Shown: positions 9,060 to 16,324 of the stretch, one piece after another | Layout: the number at the start of each line of letters is the position of its first letter | How positions within the stretch are numbered: the stretch's first letter is position 1 | NCBI GenBank assembly: GCA_017463405.1 | Contig: JAFTPJ010000147.1 | Location: 1 to 46,504, forward strand | DNA from: Clostridia bacterium | GTDB lineage: Bacteria > Bacillota > Clostridia > Oscillospirales > CAG-272 | DNA length: 46,504 nt | Reading direction: 5' to 3' | The notes under the pieces: model-generated | Told to the model about the DNA's origin: nothing | Databases searched by the model: none | What the model saw: only the letters and a program-made list of their open reading frames with translations | Translations under genes and position numbers: made by a program

Positions 9060-9666
9060 AATGCGCTAAAATCCGATCGAGGTAATCGCGCAATGTCGCG
9101 ACATTGCCGTCAAAAACGTAGCCCGCAATGCCGCAGTCTTGCGCCCCCGCAATATTTTCCGCGCGATCGTCTATGAAAATCGTTTCCGCAGGACATAATC
9201 CATGCGTATTGCAAAGATGCTCGTAAATGGCACGGTCGGGCTTGACCTTACCGCAGACTGATGAGAATACGTAACCGTCGAGGTGACGCAGGATCGGAAT
9301 CTCATCGGCGTGATCGGCGAAATAGGTGCTGATGTTGGAGAGCAGAAAGACGCGCACGCCGTATTGTTGTCGGATGTGCTGAATCAGAGCATCCATCCCC
9401 TCGATTTCGGGAATATTGTAAATCCAGTTGTAGTATATTGTTTCGGTGACGTTCCAAAGACGGGAAGGGATTCGGGTCTTGCATGCCGCAATGACATCCT
9501 CGTCGGAGATGGTACCCGCGTCGAGACGGTCCCAGTAAAGGCGGTCGAAAATAACCTGTTCCAAAAGCGAGGCATCCTGCGGGTCGGTGATGTATCTGCC
9601 GACCATGTATGAGGGCTCAAAGCGGACGAGCACCTGTCCGAAATCGAAAACCATATTTTTTATCAT
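9058..9666 (-). CDS. HAD superfamily hydrolase (subfamily IA-like), 202 aa
   Basis: Motif I is FDFGQVL with the nucleophile Asp; the second acid of the usual DxD is Gly, as in the YihX-like haloacid dehalogenase group. Motif II is FLLSNIS, the Lys is in KPDRAIYEHL, and motif IV is IFIDDRAENI. A helical cap lies between motifs I and II. Likely a small-molecule phosphatase acting on sugar or nucleotide phosphates; the substrate is unknown. The start at 9666 follows AAAGGAG by seven bases; an upstream in-frame extension runs back through the promoter and is not coding. Confidence 0.88.
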   Translation of the reverse strand: MIKNMVFDFGQVLVRFEPSYMVGRYITDPQDASLLEQVIFDRLYWDRLDAGTISDEDVIAACKTRIPSRLWNVTETIYYNWIYNIPEIEGMDALIQHIRQQYGVRVFLLSNISTYFADHADEIPILRHLDGYVFSSVCGKVKPDRAIYEHLCNTHGLCPAETIFIDDRAENIAGAQDCGIAGYVFDGNVATLRDYLDRILAH

Positions 9667-9699
9667 GTCGAAACTCCTTTGCACGTGATAGGCAAGGGT

Positions 9700-9728
9700 A
9701 TTATACCACATTTGTGTGCAGAGGTCAA
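9700..9728 (-). promoter_or_regulatory. Promoter of the HAD hydrolase gene
   Basis: On the minus strand TTGACC (9723-9728), 17-base spacer, TATAAT (9700-9705). Close to consensus. Confidence 0.85.
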
Positions 9729-9784
9729 GTGGAGAGCGCTTTTTCACTTTGAAAAATAAAAAGAAAACTTTTTTCAAAAAGGGG

Positions 9785-9813
9785 TTGACAAATGAAAGAA
9801 AAGAGTGTATAAT
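9785..9813 (+). promoter_or_regulatory. Consensus sigma-A promoter of tRNA-Ser
   Basis: Perfect TTGACA (9785-9790), 17-base spacer, perfect TATAAT (9808-9813), as expected for a stable RNA gene. It lies 46 bases upstream of the tRNA. Confidence 0.93.
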
Positions 9814-9859
9814 AAATAAGTCGCAAGCCTATGCAACCGGCGGCTAGCGATGAGTACAC

Positions 9860-9951
9860 GGAGAAGTACTCAAGAGGCCGAAGAGGCGCCCCTGCTAAGG
9901 GTGTAGGCCGGCTATACCGGCGCGAGAGTTCAAATCTCTCCTTCTCCGCCA
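9860..9951 (+). tRNA. tRNA-Ser, anticodon GCU
   Basis: Acceptor arms GGAGAAG and CTTCTCC, discriminator G, encoded CCA (9949-9951). The anticodon loop is CTGCTAA with anticodon GCT, reading AGC and AGU serine codons. There is a long class II variable arm (GCCGG/CCGGC) and a T arm GAGAG-TTCAAAT-CTCTC. Total 92 nt, normal for tRNA-Ser. Confidence 0.97.
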
Positions 9952-9956
9952 AGTGA

Positions 9957-10000
9957 GAGCGAGTTGAACACCTAAAAAGTGTTTAATTCGCTCTTTTCTT
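9957..10000 (+). terminator. tRNA-Ser terminator
   Basis: GAGCGAGTTGAACAC (9957-9971) pairs with GTGTTTAATTCGCTC (9979-9993), with two G-T pairs, followed by TTTTCTT. Confidence 0.92.
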
Positions 10001-10402
10001 ATGCCTTTTCAGAAGTAAACGAACATCTGAATGGTTTGAGTAAGCGTTTTTTCCGTCTTTATCTCGTACAGCGGCGTATCAAAAATAATAAAAAGGCCCC
10101 GATCTTTTCCATCGAGGCCTTTCTTATTATCGGTGTAATTGTAGGTAATTTCAATTCGACCATCGTGACGCTTCCATAAATAAAGTCGCAGGATCCATCT
10201 TTTTAGGGGGATCCTGTTATTTTTTTGGGGGGTATTCCGTTATTTTTTTAGTCTACCGGTCACATCGTATATTCCGATGTTTTACTCCCAGCATAAAATA
10301 TTATTTTGTGGTATAAAACGCTTTCTGTATCAACGATTTAGGGATTATTCGCAAAGATTTGGTAAAATAATAATAGCAAACCTAACGCAAGGAGAGTGTC
10401 TT
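10001..10402. other. Gap between tRNA-Ser and recombinase, with two terminators
   Basis: About 400 bases without a gene. A bidirectional hairpin (AAAGGCC...GGCCTTT, 10092-10122, extended by CGAT/ATCG) and a second terminator (10189-10226) insulate the recombinase from the tRNA. Only a weak TAAAAT-like -10 (about 10364-10369) precedes the recombinase; I cannot call its -35 with confidence. I see no remnant of a coding region. Confidence 0.6.
10189..10226 (+). terminator. Intrinsic terminator upstream of the recombinase
   Basis: CAGGATCC (10189-10196) pairs with GGATCCTG (10209-10216), followed by TTATTTTTTT. Confidence 0.85.
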
Positions 10403-11242
10403 ATGAAAAGAATTTTAGAAACAAAAAAACTGCAAGAATTTGAGGTCTATTTAAGAAACGAAGAAAGGAGTGCGGCAACGATTGAAAAGTATATGCATGA
10501 CATAAGATTTTTTGCATCATTTATCTATGATGCGGAAATAAGCAAACAAACTGTGCTTGATTACAAGAGTAAGCTTGGGGATATCTACGCTGTAGCAAGT
10601 GCCAATTCGATGATAGCAGCGCTGAATTGCTTTTTGCGCTTTTGCGGATGGCAAGATCTGTGTGTAAAGCAATTTAAAATGCAAAGAAACATTTACTGTT
10701 CCGAAGAAAAGGAACTGAGCCGTGCCGAATATATCCGTCTGCTTGAAGCGGCGAACGCAAAGCACAACGAACGCCTCAATCTTATTATCCAAACAATATG
10801 TGGAACAGGAATCCGTGTAAGTGAGCTTCAATATATAACAGTTGAAGCGGTACAGCACGGAGAGGCGATTGTAAACTGTAAGGGAAAGAATCGACGTATC
10901 TTTATCGTTCCCGAATTAAAGAAAAAGCTACTCCGCTATGCGAGGAAGCAGGGAATGTGTGCCGGAACGGTATTTGTTACACGGCGGGGAAAGCCCGTAA
11001 GCCGTCACAGCATTTGGAAGGATATGAAGGCGCTGTGCGAGCAGGCAAACGTGCCGTCAAGCAAGGTCTTTCCTCACAATCTCAGACACCTGTTTGCACG
11101 CAGTTTTTACAGTATTGAAAAGGATATTGCCAAGCTCGCTGATAGTCTTGGACATGCAAGCATCAATACAACTCGCATTTATATCGTTACGACCGGTGCG
11201 GAGCACAAGCGAAAAATGGAGCATATGAGGCTCATTATCTAA
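10403..11242 (+). CDS. Tyrosine recombinase (XerC/D-like), likely invertase of the adjacent switch
   Basis: Complete 279-residue site-specific recombinase that would cut and rejoin DNA through a 3'-phosphotyrosine. An N-terminal SAM-like core-binding domain spans about 1-95. The catalytic set is present: Arg138 (TGIRVSEL), a Lys near 160-162 (NCKGK), His225-x-x-Arg228 (PHNLRHLF), His251 (LGHAS) and nucleophile Tyr260 (TTRIYI). The start at 10403 is set by AAGGAG eight bases upstream; a 42-codon upstream extension is AT-rich noncoding sequence. The gene ends 41 bases before the first of two inverted repeats, the arrangement usual for a DNA invertase next to its target. It is not followed by phage or conjugative genes, which argues against an integrative-element integrase. 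Which sites it acts on is inferred. Confidence 0.93.
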   Translation: MKRILETKKLQEFEVYLRNEERSAATIEKYMHDIRFFASFIYDAEISKQTVLDYKSKLGDIYAVASANSMIAALNCFLRFCGWQDLCVKQFKMQRNIYCSEEKELSRAEYIRLLEAANAKHNERLNLIIQTICGTGIRVSELQYITVEAVQHGEAIVNCKGKNRRIFIVPELKKKLLRYARKQGMCAGTVFVTRRGKPVSRHSIWKDMKALCEQANVPSSKVFPHNLRHLFARSFYSIEKDIAKLADSLGHASINTTRIYIVTTGAEHKRKMEHMRLII

Positions 11243-11283
11243 AAAGAAAGAATCCCGATGCGAGCACATCGAGACCAAACACC

Positions 11284-11302
11284 ACATAACGGGAGTTATG
11301 TG
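11284..11302 (+). repeat. Left inverted repeat of the switch (IRL)
   Basis: ACATAACGGGAGTTATGTG, 19 bases, itself an interrupted palindrome with spacer GGGA. It lies 41 bases after the recombinase stop codon. Confidence 0.9.
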
Positions 11303-11339
11303 ATATTCGTATCAAACTACTTCTTCCGATACATATAAA

Positions 11340-11368
11340 ATTATATCACAAATAATAAAAAAAATCAA
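11340..11368 (-). promoter_or_regulatory. Promoter P2 inside the invertible segment, now facing left
   Basis: On the minus strand TTGATT (11363-11368), 17-base spacer, TATAAT (11340-11345) with extended -10 TG. At present it points out through IRL towards the 3' end of the recombinase gene. After inversion it would point to the SipW/TasA-like operon. Confidence 0.7.
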
Positions 11369-11405
11369 CACTTTCAGCAAAATTCGTAAAATATTATATA
11401 AAAAA

Positions 11406-11434
11406 TTGTATAGCAAAAATGCCTTTCGTATAAT
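11406..11434 (+). promoter_or_regulatory. Promoter P1 inside the invertible segment, now facing the operon
   Basis: TTGTAT (11406-11411), 17-base spacer, TATAAT (11429-11434). Its -10 lies inside the hairpin at 11421-11459, so a transcript starting near 11441 lacks the left arm and would not be terminated by it. Confidence 0.6.
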
Positions 11435-11464
11435 TTTTTCAAAAAATACGGCGAAAGGCTTTTT
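11421..11464. terminator. Hairpin terminator inside the invertible segment
   Basis: GCCTTTCG (11421-11428) pairs with CGAAAGGC (11452-11459), with an inner ATTTTTT/AAAAAAT stem, followed by TTTTT. The other strand also has a T run (rc of CAAAAATGCC), so it could block read-through in either orientation of the segment. Confidence 0.8.
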
Positions 11465-11523
11465 GTCGTGTTCTTTGTTGCGTTGCTTCAACTCATATTC
11501 GGAAGCAAATCTCACTTTTTAAC

Positions 11524-11542
11524 CACATAACTCCCGTTATGT
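11524..11542 (-). repeat. Right inverted repeat of the switch (IRR)
   Basis: Exact reverse complement of the left repeat over 19 bases; read on the plus strand its spacer is TCCC. Flanking bases outside the 19 differ from IRL, which marks the limits of the site. Confidence 0.9.
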
Positions 11543-11565
11543 CGCTTTTTGAATACGGTGAACGC

Positions 11566-11587
11566 TCCTGTAAACAGGAATTTTTTT
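11566..11587 (+). terminator. Weak intrinsic terminator or attenuator after IRR
   Basis: TCCTG (11566-11570) and CAGGA (11575-11579) around a 4-base loop, then A and seven T. The stem is short, so read-through is likely. Confidence 0.5.
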
Positions 11588-11734
11588 AGGAAACGGTGTA
11601 GTATTCACTAATCAAAGCTCTCAAAAGTATATGCAAAACCGCACAAAACCGTGAGAGCACACTTGCTTTCATAAAATCCGGCAACCTGCACGAATTTCAT
11701 TGGCAATAGATCGTAGGAGAAAGGAAGAATCGAG

Positions 11735-12018
11735 ATGAAACGCGAAGCGGAAATCAAAGAATGGCTGATAGGAAACGCCATACATCTGATTGCCGAGAGA
11801 GGATTTATTTTAAAGGAACTCCTCTTGAAACACAAAAACTTTTCGATGGGAGGGTAGAACTGCTTTCTCCGCTTTTCAAAAAAGAGGCGGATGTTCATGC
11901 TATTCTGCACAGCGTTTTTAACGCTTTATTCGATTTTGATATTCGGGTATATAACGGTGAGCTTGAGGATCATGCGAGCAACAGGCCTCATATCTTCAAA
12001 GTCCTGTATTGCAGATGA
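11735..12018 (+). pseudogene. Remnant of a TetR-like regulator
   Basis: From ATG 11735 the frame reads KREAEIKEWLIGNAIHLIAE then RGF, which looks like the first helix of a TetR-family DNA-binding domain. It then leaves the family pattern and stops at 11855-11857 after 40 codons. An overlapping frame (11761-12018) continues for 85 codons without a recognisable domain. The recognition helix and ligand domain are not present as one frame, so I read it as a truncated, frameshifted gene. A short real peptide cannot be excluded. Confidence 0.45.
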
Positions 12019-12091
12019 TGTATTTCAAAGAATTCACATAAGCCATTATTTGGTGCAAGGGAAAATAATTTTTAAGAAAAGGAGGACAATG

Positions 12092-12589
12092 ATGTCAAGA
12101 AATAAGCTTATGCGAATTGTGCTGGTTGTAGGAAGCACATTGATCCTGGTCGGCGTATCGCTTATGACATGGATGATCTTTGCTGCGGATGACCCAAACG
12201 TGATTGTGGTTCAGCTGGAGAACGGTAAAACCGAGGCGATCGAATTTGAAAATTTAAGTCTCGTGCCCGGTGAATCCTGTGAGTACACTGTTACGTTGAA
12301 AAGCGCTAAAGAAAAGCAATATGATTTAAGCCTTGATTTTATTGAAACCGAAGAAAAGACCTTGAAGCATTTTGCACGTGTGCAAATCGTTGCAAATGGA
12401 GATGTCGTGTGTGACGAGCTGCTCGCAACGGTTTTTGAAGATGAGGATATTATCTTACCCATTGATTTTACCGAGGATAATAAGAGCATAGAGCTGAAAA
12501 TTGTGTATTATCTTCCTATTGAAATTGGTAACGAAGCGAAAAACGCTGAAGCTGTTTTTGAACTGCTTCTTACGGCAAACAACGCGTGA
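12092..12589 (+). CDS. Small membrane-anchored/secreted protein of the SipW locus, 165 aa
   Basis: First gene of the operon. An N-terminal hydrophobic stretch (IVLVVGSTLILVGVSLMTWM, about residues 8-28) is followed by about 135 residues rich in beta-type patterns (IEFENLSLVPGESCEYTVTL, IELKIVYYLPIEIGNEA). The C-terminal half resembles the beta-sandwich of TasA/camelysin-like proteins (a GESxEYTVTLK strand and a late IGNEA turn also seen in neighbours), but the SipW-type AxFTD signature is replaced by WMIFAAD. It could be a non-cleaved anchor or minor subunit. Two ATGs overlap the ribosome site; 12092 gives a six-base spacing from AAGGAGG. Function unknown. Confidence 0.7.
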   Translation: MSRNKLMRIVLVVGSTLILVGVSLMTWMIFAADDPNVIVVQLENGKTEAIEFENLSLVPGESCEYTVTLKSAKEKQYDLSLDFIETEEKTLKHFARVQIVANGDVVCDELLATVFEDEDIILPIDFTEDNKSIELKIVYYLPIEIGNEAKNAEAVFELLLTANNA

Positions 12590-12597
12590 GGTGACGT

Positions 12598-13401
12598 ATG
12601 GACAAGGCAAGAGTAAAAAGAATCGGCAATATCGTACTGAACGTACTGTTGTACATATTCCTCGCAATCTGTATTTTTTCGGTATTCCTTACCATATTCT
12701 CCAAAAAGGACTCGGACGGAGCTGCTGAAATTTTCGGGTATCAGATGCGTGTAGTCACTTCCGATTCTATGGCAGCGTGTGAGCATACCGATGTGTCCGG
12801 CTTTGAGATCAAGGATATTCCGGTTCGTTCCATGGTGTTCGTCAAGGTAATGCCCGACGATCCTGCCGAGGCAGACGCGTTTTACCGCAATCTTGAATTA
12901 GGTGATGTGCTGACTTTCCGCTATGTTTACACAACACAAGTAACAATTACCCACCGTATCACCGCGATTACGGAAAAGGATACGGGCGGATTTATCATTG
13001 AGCTGGCGGGAGATAACAAGAACTCCGAGGACGGTCAGCTTATTCAGGTGATTGATACATCTATTCCGAATAACACCAACTACGTAATCGGTAAGGTTAC
13101 TGGGCAGGCTTATTTGCTTGGTGTTATCATGAGTTTTCTTATGACACCCGTTGGTATTGTTCTTGCCATTATCGTACCGTGTTTTATTATTATTTTGCTC
13201 GAAGTTGTGAAAATTGTAAAAATACTGACGGCAGACAAAAAGAAACGCGAGCAAGAGGAAAAAGAGAAAAAAGAGAATGAGCTGGAAGAACTTCGCCGTA
13301 AGCTTGCAGAACTGGAAAAGGGAAATGAAGATCATTCTGTCCCTGAAACGGAACCACAAATAGAGTGCAATGAAGAAAATGAGGAGGCTGATGCAGAATG
13401 A
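12598..13401 (+). CDS. SipW-type signal peptidase I (S26B), copy 1, 267 aa
   Basis: Membrane signal peptidase of the archaeal/ER type, which uses a Ser-His pair instead of Ser-Lys. The catalytic Ser57 is in VVTSDSM and His119 in TITHRITAI; an Asp-containing box follows (LAGDNKNSEDG, about 137-146). One N-terminal membrane helix (about 12-34) and one C-terminal helix (about 175-205) are followed by a charged Lys/Glu coiled-coil-like tail of about 60 residues, unusual for SipW. Such enzymes mature TasA-like fibre proteins, which are encoded next door. It starts eight bases after the previous stop, with GAGGTGA as a ribosome site, and overlaps the next gene by four bases. Confidence 0.9.
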   Translation: MDKARVKRIGNIVLNVLLYIFLAICIFSVFLTIFSKKDSDGAAEIFGYQMRVVTSDSMAACEHTDVSGFEIKDIPVRSMVFVKVMPDDPAEADAFYRNLELGDVLTFRYVYTTQVTITHRITAITEKDTGGFIIELAGDNKNSEDGQLIQVIDTSIPNNTNYVIGKVTGQAYLLGVIMSFLMTPVGIVLAIIVPCFIIILLEVVKIVKILTADKKKREQEEKEKKENELEELRRKLAELEKGNEDHSVPETEPQIECNEENEEADAE

Positions 13402-13640
13402 GTGAATTTGTAATTGGATTTATGATTGTTGCGACGTTTTTTGCTTTGTTAACAATCGGATACATTGTCATTGACATTGTTGTTGAATCACGGCAACGGC
13501 ATAAGAAATTGCCCGAAATGAAAACGGAAACGCCCCCCTCCTCGGCATCGCACGTTTCTCCCAAACCGACCAAAGCTCCGGATCCTGTAAAACCGAAGAA
13601 GATTGACCGCATTAACGCTACGATTTTCATCAAGGATTGA
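13398..13640 (+). CDS. Small single-pass membrane protein, 80 aa
   Basis: Starts in the ATGA overlap with the signal peptidase gene, so translation is coupled. One helix (IGFMIVATFFALLTIGYIVI, about residues 5-25) is followed by a basic, Pro/Lys-rich cytoplasmic-looking tail with KPTKAPDPVKPKK. No family recognised. The coupling suggests a partner or regulator of the first peptidase. Confidence 0.75.
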   Translation: MSEFVIGFMIVATFFALLTIGYIVIDIVVESRQRHKKLPEMKTETPPSSASHVSPKPTKAPDPVKPKKIDRINATIFIKD

Positions 13641-13695
13641 GTCACTGTTTTCAGTGTTTCAATATATAAAAATCTGTGAGAAAGGAGGGGTGACT

Positions 13696-14418
13696 ATGAA
13701 AAGTACGAACAGAAAAAGGACTTTGCTTGTGTCAAGTGCAGTGATCATGCTGTGTATGACGATTATTGTGGGTATGACATGGGCTCTGTTTACTGATACG
13801 CAAACTGTACATAACCATTTGCAAGCAGGAGATTTGAAAATTACACTCAAACGCACAGAGCTTACCAAAACAACGTTGAATACGGATGGCTATCTTGTTG
13901 AGTTGCCTACAGACATTACGGAAATCAATTTCTCCAATCCTACGGATCAAAATGTGTTTGGTCTGACAACCAATGATGACGGTGAAGTTACAGAGCTGAT
14001 CGTTCCGGGATCGCATTTTGTTGCGAAAATGAAAATCGAAAACAATAGCGACGTTGCTTTCGGATATTGGGTAAAAATTGATTGCAAGGACGATGGCGTT
14101 GAAAGAACGCTCGCCGAGCAATTGAAGATTACCGTTTACACCGATAAAAACGGCGACGGAACGATTGACACCAAAACAGAAAGCGACGATAGTACTGTTG
14201 CTACCGGTCTTGAGGTTGGTGGTGATAAGAATTACATCGGAACGTTGAAAGTAGGTCAAGCGGAGAGCTTTATTGTATCGGTAGAGTTTATCGATACGGG
14301 CTACGGATACGACGAATATGGTGTGCTTACCTCAACAAACAATGCGGCTAAAACGCAGAGCGTAGACTTTGATCTGGTCGTATATTCCGTTCAGCTAACC
14401 GCGGCTACCGCACCGTAA
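13696..14418 (+). CDS. TasA/camelysin-like secreted protein with SipW-type signal, 240 aa
   Basis: Predicted exported subunit. The N-terminus has basic residues (STNRKRTLL), a hydrophobic core (about 9-28) and the SipW-cognate motif MTWALFTDTQ followed by AGDLKITL. The rest is beta-rich, with VPGSHFVAKMKIENNSDVAF typical of camelysin/TasA-like domains, and DKNGDGTIDTKTESDD (about 155-170), a likely calcium loop. Processing by one of the two adjacent SipW-type peptidases is inferred from the motif and the locus. The start at 13696 follows AAAGGAGGGG; an earlier in-frame start would overlap the previous gene. Probably a fibre or matrix subunit. Confidence 0.82.
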   Translation: MKSTNRKRTLLVSSAVIMLCMTIIVGMTWALFTDTQTVHNHLQAGDLKITLKRTELTKTTLNTDGYLVELPTDITEINFSNPTDQNVFGLTTNDDGEVTELIVPGSHFVAKMKIENNSDVAFGYWVKIDCKDDGVERTLAEQLKITVYTDKNGDGTIDTKTESDDSTVATGLEVGGDKNYIGTLKVGQAESFIVSVEFIDTGYGYDEYGVLTSTNNAAKTQSVDFDLVVYSVQLTAATAP

Positions 14419-14440
14419 TACCCGGCACAAGTAAAAAACG

Positions 14441-14492
14441 AACGCAGAACTTGCTGAAGCTTGAGTTCGCGTTTCGACCGAAATCAAGCTTC
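14441..14492 (+). promoter_or_regulatory. Two mutually exclusive hairpins in the leader of the next gene
   Basis: AACGCAGAACT (14441-14451) can pair with AGTTCGCGTT (14464-14473, one bulge). Alternatively GAAGCTTGA (14456-14464) pairs perfectly with TCAAGCTTC (14484-14492). The two stems share the middle segment, so they compete. A short A-rich stretch then leads to the ribosome site at about 14506. Confidence 0.45.
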
Positions 14493-14521
14493 GAAAAAAT
14501 ACAATAAGGAGAAAACAAAAA

Positions 14522-15655
14522 ATGAAAAAGAAAGTTTTGCTGTCCTCGATTGCGACAATCGCTCTTTGTCTTTGTCTGATCGCAGGATCAACTTTCGCGC
14601 TGTTTACCGACAGCACGAATTTCAACATTGCCGTTACAGCCGGTGACGTTGAAATTTATGCAAAAGCTGATATCAAAGCAATTTGGTCTGCAAGCGGTGA
14701 GAACGTTGACGAATCGCTCGTAGATGCGTTTCTCGTTGACGAGAACAATCATAGCTACAACCACGTTGATCGCACTGCTGATGGGACTTTCATTAACGGT
14801 GGCGTTGCAGAGCTTACCGGTGAGAATCAACAGAATCTTACCATAAGCCGACTCACCCCCGGAGACAGAGTAGACGTTGATATCGTAGTGGAAAACAAGA
14901 GCGATGTTGCGATGGTATATCGTTACAAACTTATTTCCAACAATACCAATCTTGCTACCGGTATGGTGGTAACGATTGACGTTGGCGAAGAGACCGAGCA
15001 GAGCTACGAGGCTCTTGCACAGTGGACGTCCGAGTGGTATCCCGTAATCGCTGCTCCCAACGGAGAGCCTGATCCGATTCCCGTAAAGACCATCTCTGTT
15101 GAACTTCCCGTATACGCAGGCAACGAGTACCAGAGCGAGGCTGATAATGTTCAGAGTGTTGAGTACACAATCATCGTTGAAGCGGTTCAGGGTAATGCGG
15201 TTACCGATGATGAGTCTGCGGTTGTCGTGTACCAGACTGAACCCGTTGACGCGGCTAACTTGGTTCAAGCAACCTACGAAGATGAAACCGGTGTTTTTGA
15301 TGATCCGACGTTAACTGATGTTGTGGTTGTTAAGGATTTGTATTTGACGGGGAAGGGTGCCGTATCTGTTGACAGAACGTATAACACGGTATTCCTACAA
15401 AACGTAACCGCCGATTTAGGAGATGCTCCTGTCGTTACAAGCGATTTCGCACAAACATACGTAATTTCAGATTGTAATTTCAAGATCCCTGTTGATGAGA
15501 ATGGCGCGGTTACGAATTCCATCATCGACGCTCCTGATAATCTTGGCGGCACGATTATTCTCATAAACGTGTATGTAAACGATACGCTTGTTACGGAAGA
15601 AAATGATACAGAACTTTTCGCCGGATGGGCAGATGGTTCAATTTGGGTGAATTAA
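14522..15655 (+). CDS. TasA/camelysin-like secreted protein with beta-rich C-terminal domain, 377 aa
   Basis: SipW-type signal: a hydrophobic stretch (about 8-25) then STFALFTDST and AGDVEIYA. The TasA-like core (to about 235) includes ISRLTPGDRVDVDIVVENKS and a final strand ending YTIIVEAVQGNA. A C-terminal part of about 140 residues (LVQATYEDETGVFDDP onwards, VVKDLYLTGKGAVSVDRTY) looks like a short beta-helix or pectin-lyase-like domain, as in the larger 17.2 kb gene. Ribosome site AAGGAG ten bases upstream. Likely a subunit with a binding or adhesive tail; the ligand is unknown. Confidence 0.8.
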   Translation: MKKKVLLSSIATIALCLCLIAGSTFALFTDSTNFNIAVTAGDVEIYAKADIKAIWSASGENVDESLVDAFLVDENNHSYNHVDRTADGTFINGGVAELTGENQQNLTISRLTPGDRVDVDIVVENKSDVAMVYRYKLISNNTNLATGMVVTIDVGEETEQSYEALAQWTSEWYPVIAAPNGEPDPIPVKTISVELPVYAGNEYQSEADNVQSVEYTIIVEAVQGNAVTDDESAVVVYQTEPVDAANLVQATYEDETGVFDDPTLTDVVVVKDLYLTGKGAVSVDRTYNTVFLQNVTADLGDAPVVTSDFAQTYVISDCNFKIPVDENGAVTNSIIDAPDNLGGTIILINVYVNDTLVTEENDTELFAGWADGSIWVN

Positions 15656-15716
15656 TTCGAATAGTCTATTGAATCAGGCTTTATGAAGCCGCTAAAATAA
15701 CGGCAAGGAGGTAATG

Positions 15717-16310
15717 ATGTTCCGTTATAAATCACATAAACAAGCGTTCATTATGACGGTATTGGTCATCCTGCTTTGCCTCGTATGTCTCACGGGAGCG
15801 ACGCTCGCTCTCTTCACCAGTGACCCGAACGACGGTACGATCGGTATCATCACGACGTCGGGAGATGTCGAGGTCGATATTGTCGATACGCAAGGTGTCA
15901 CGTTGCAAAACAGAGCCCTGGCTTTTCTGACTACTTCCGGCAGCATGACCGACAGCGAAAACGTACTCTTTGAGCCCGGCGCGACTTTTCGTACTCAGGG
16001 CTTCCAGATAAAGAATACGGGAGATATTCCCGTGAATTTCAGCCTTTCGGTCAGCAAGGACGATAAGATCAATATGGAAGAGTTCGATAAAGCCTTTGAA
16101 CTCTGGATTGTAAAGGAAGGCGACGATTTCCGGGGCGCGAAGCGAATCACCGAGTTTAAAGTGAACGGTTTGGCGGTGGGAGAAAGTAGCGAAACTTACT
16201 ACCTATTTATCAAAATGAAGGAATCCGTGGGCAACGAATTCCAAGGCAAAACCTATACGGGTATAGGCGTAACCGTATATGCGGTGCAAGGTAACGCACA
16301 ACTGAACTAA
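15717..16310 (+). CDS. TasA/camelysin-like secreted protein with SipW-type signal, 197 aa
   Basis: Hydrophobic N-terminus (about 12-30) followed by ATLALFTSDP and TSGDVEVDI, a SipW-cognate pattern. The mature part (about 165 residues) has FEPGATFRTQGFQIKNTGDI, the strand that in this family caps the jelly roll, and ends GIGVTVYAVQGNAQ. Two ATGs overlap AAGGAGG; 15717 gives the better spacing of five bases. It is followed closely by the second signal peptidase gene (14 bases), so the two are probably made together as substrate and enzyme. Confidence 0.82.
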   Translation: MFRYKSHKQAFIMTVLVILLCLVCLTGATLALFTSDPNDGTIGIITTSGDVEVDIVDTQGVTLQNRALAFLTTSGSMTDSENVLFEPGATFRTQGFQIKNTGDIPVNFSLSVSKDDKINMEEFDKAFELWIVKEGDDFRGAKRITEFKVNGLAVGESSETYYLFIKMKESVGNEFQGKTYTGIGVTVYAVQGNAQLN

Positions 16311-16324
16311 GGAGCGATTCTTGA

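Larger units (their letters stand above)
11284..11542. mobile_element. Putative invertible promoter segment (inverton)
   Basis: The segment is bounded by the identical 19-bp sequence ACATAACGGGAGTTATGTG in opposite orientation (11284-11302 forward, 11524-11542 reverse complement). Each copy is a pair of 7-base arms ACATAAC/GTTATGT around an asymmetric 4-base spacer (GGGA left, TCCC right), the form expected of a tyrosine-recombinase core site. About 220 bp of very AT-rich DNA between them carries promoter-like sites pointing out of both ends and one strong hairpin. Recombination between the two spacers would flip the segment and swap which promoter faces the downstream nine-gene operon. Seen: repeats, promoters and neighbouring recombinase. 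Inferred: inversion and its effect. Confidence 0.8.
11543..12091. other. Leader region between the switch and the SipW/TasA-like operon
   Basis: About 550 bases. They hold a small hairpin with a T run (TCCTG/CAGGA, 11566-11587), a second hairpin (GCTCTCA 11617-11623 with TGAGAGC 11652-11658), and a degraded TetR-like gene start at 11735. I found no convincing sigma-A promoter here, so expression of the operon may depend on the invertible segment; this is inference. Confidence 0.55.

Noticed and set aside
11312-11515. 67-codon minus-strand frame filling the invertible segment
   Set aside because: GTG start without ribosome site, very AT-rich, and it spans both the promoters and the terminator hairpin. 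Probably chance.
9860-11542. tRNA-Ser as attachment site of an integrative element carried by the recombinase
   Set aside because: No repeat of the tRNA 3' end is seen near the recombinase or downstream, and no phage or conjugation genes follow. The adjacent inverted repeats explain the enzyme better.
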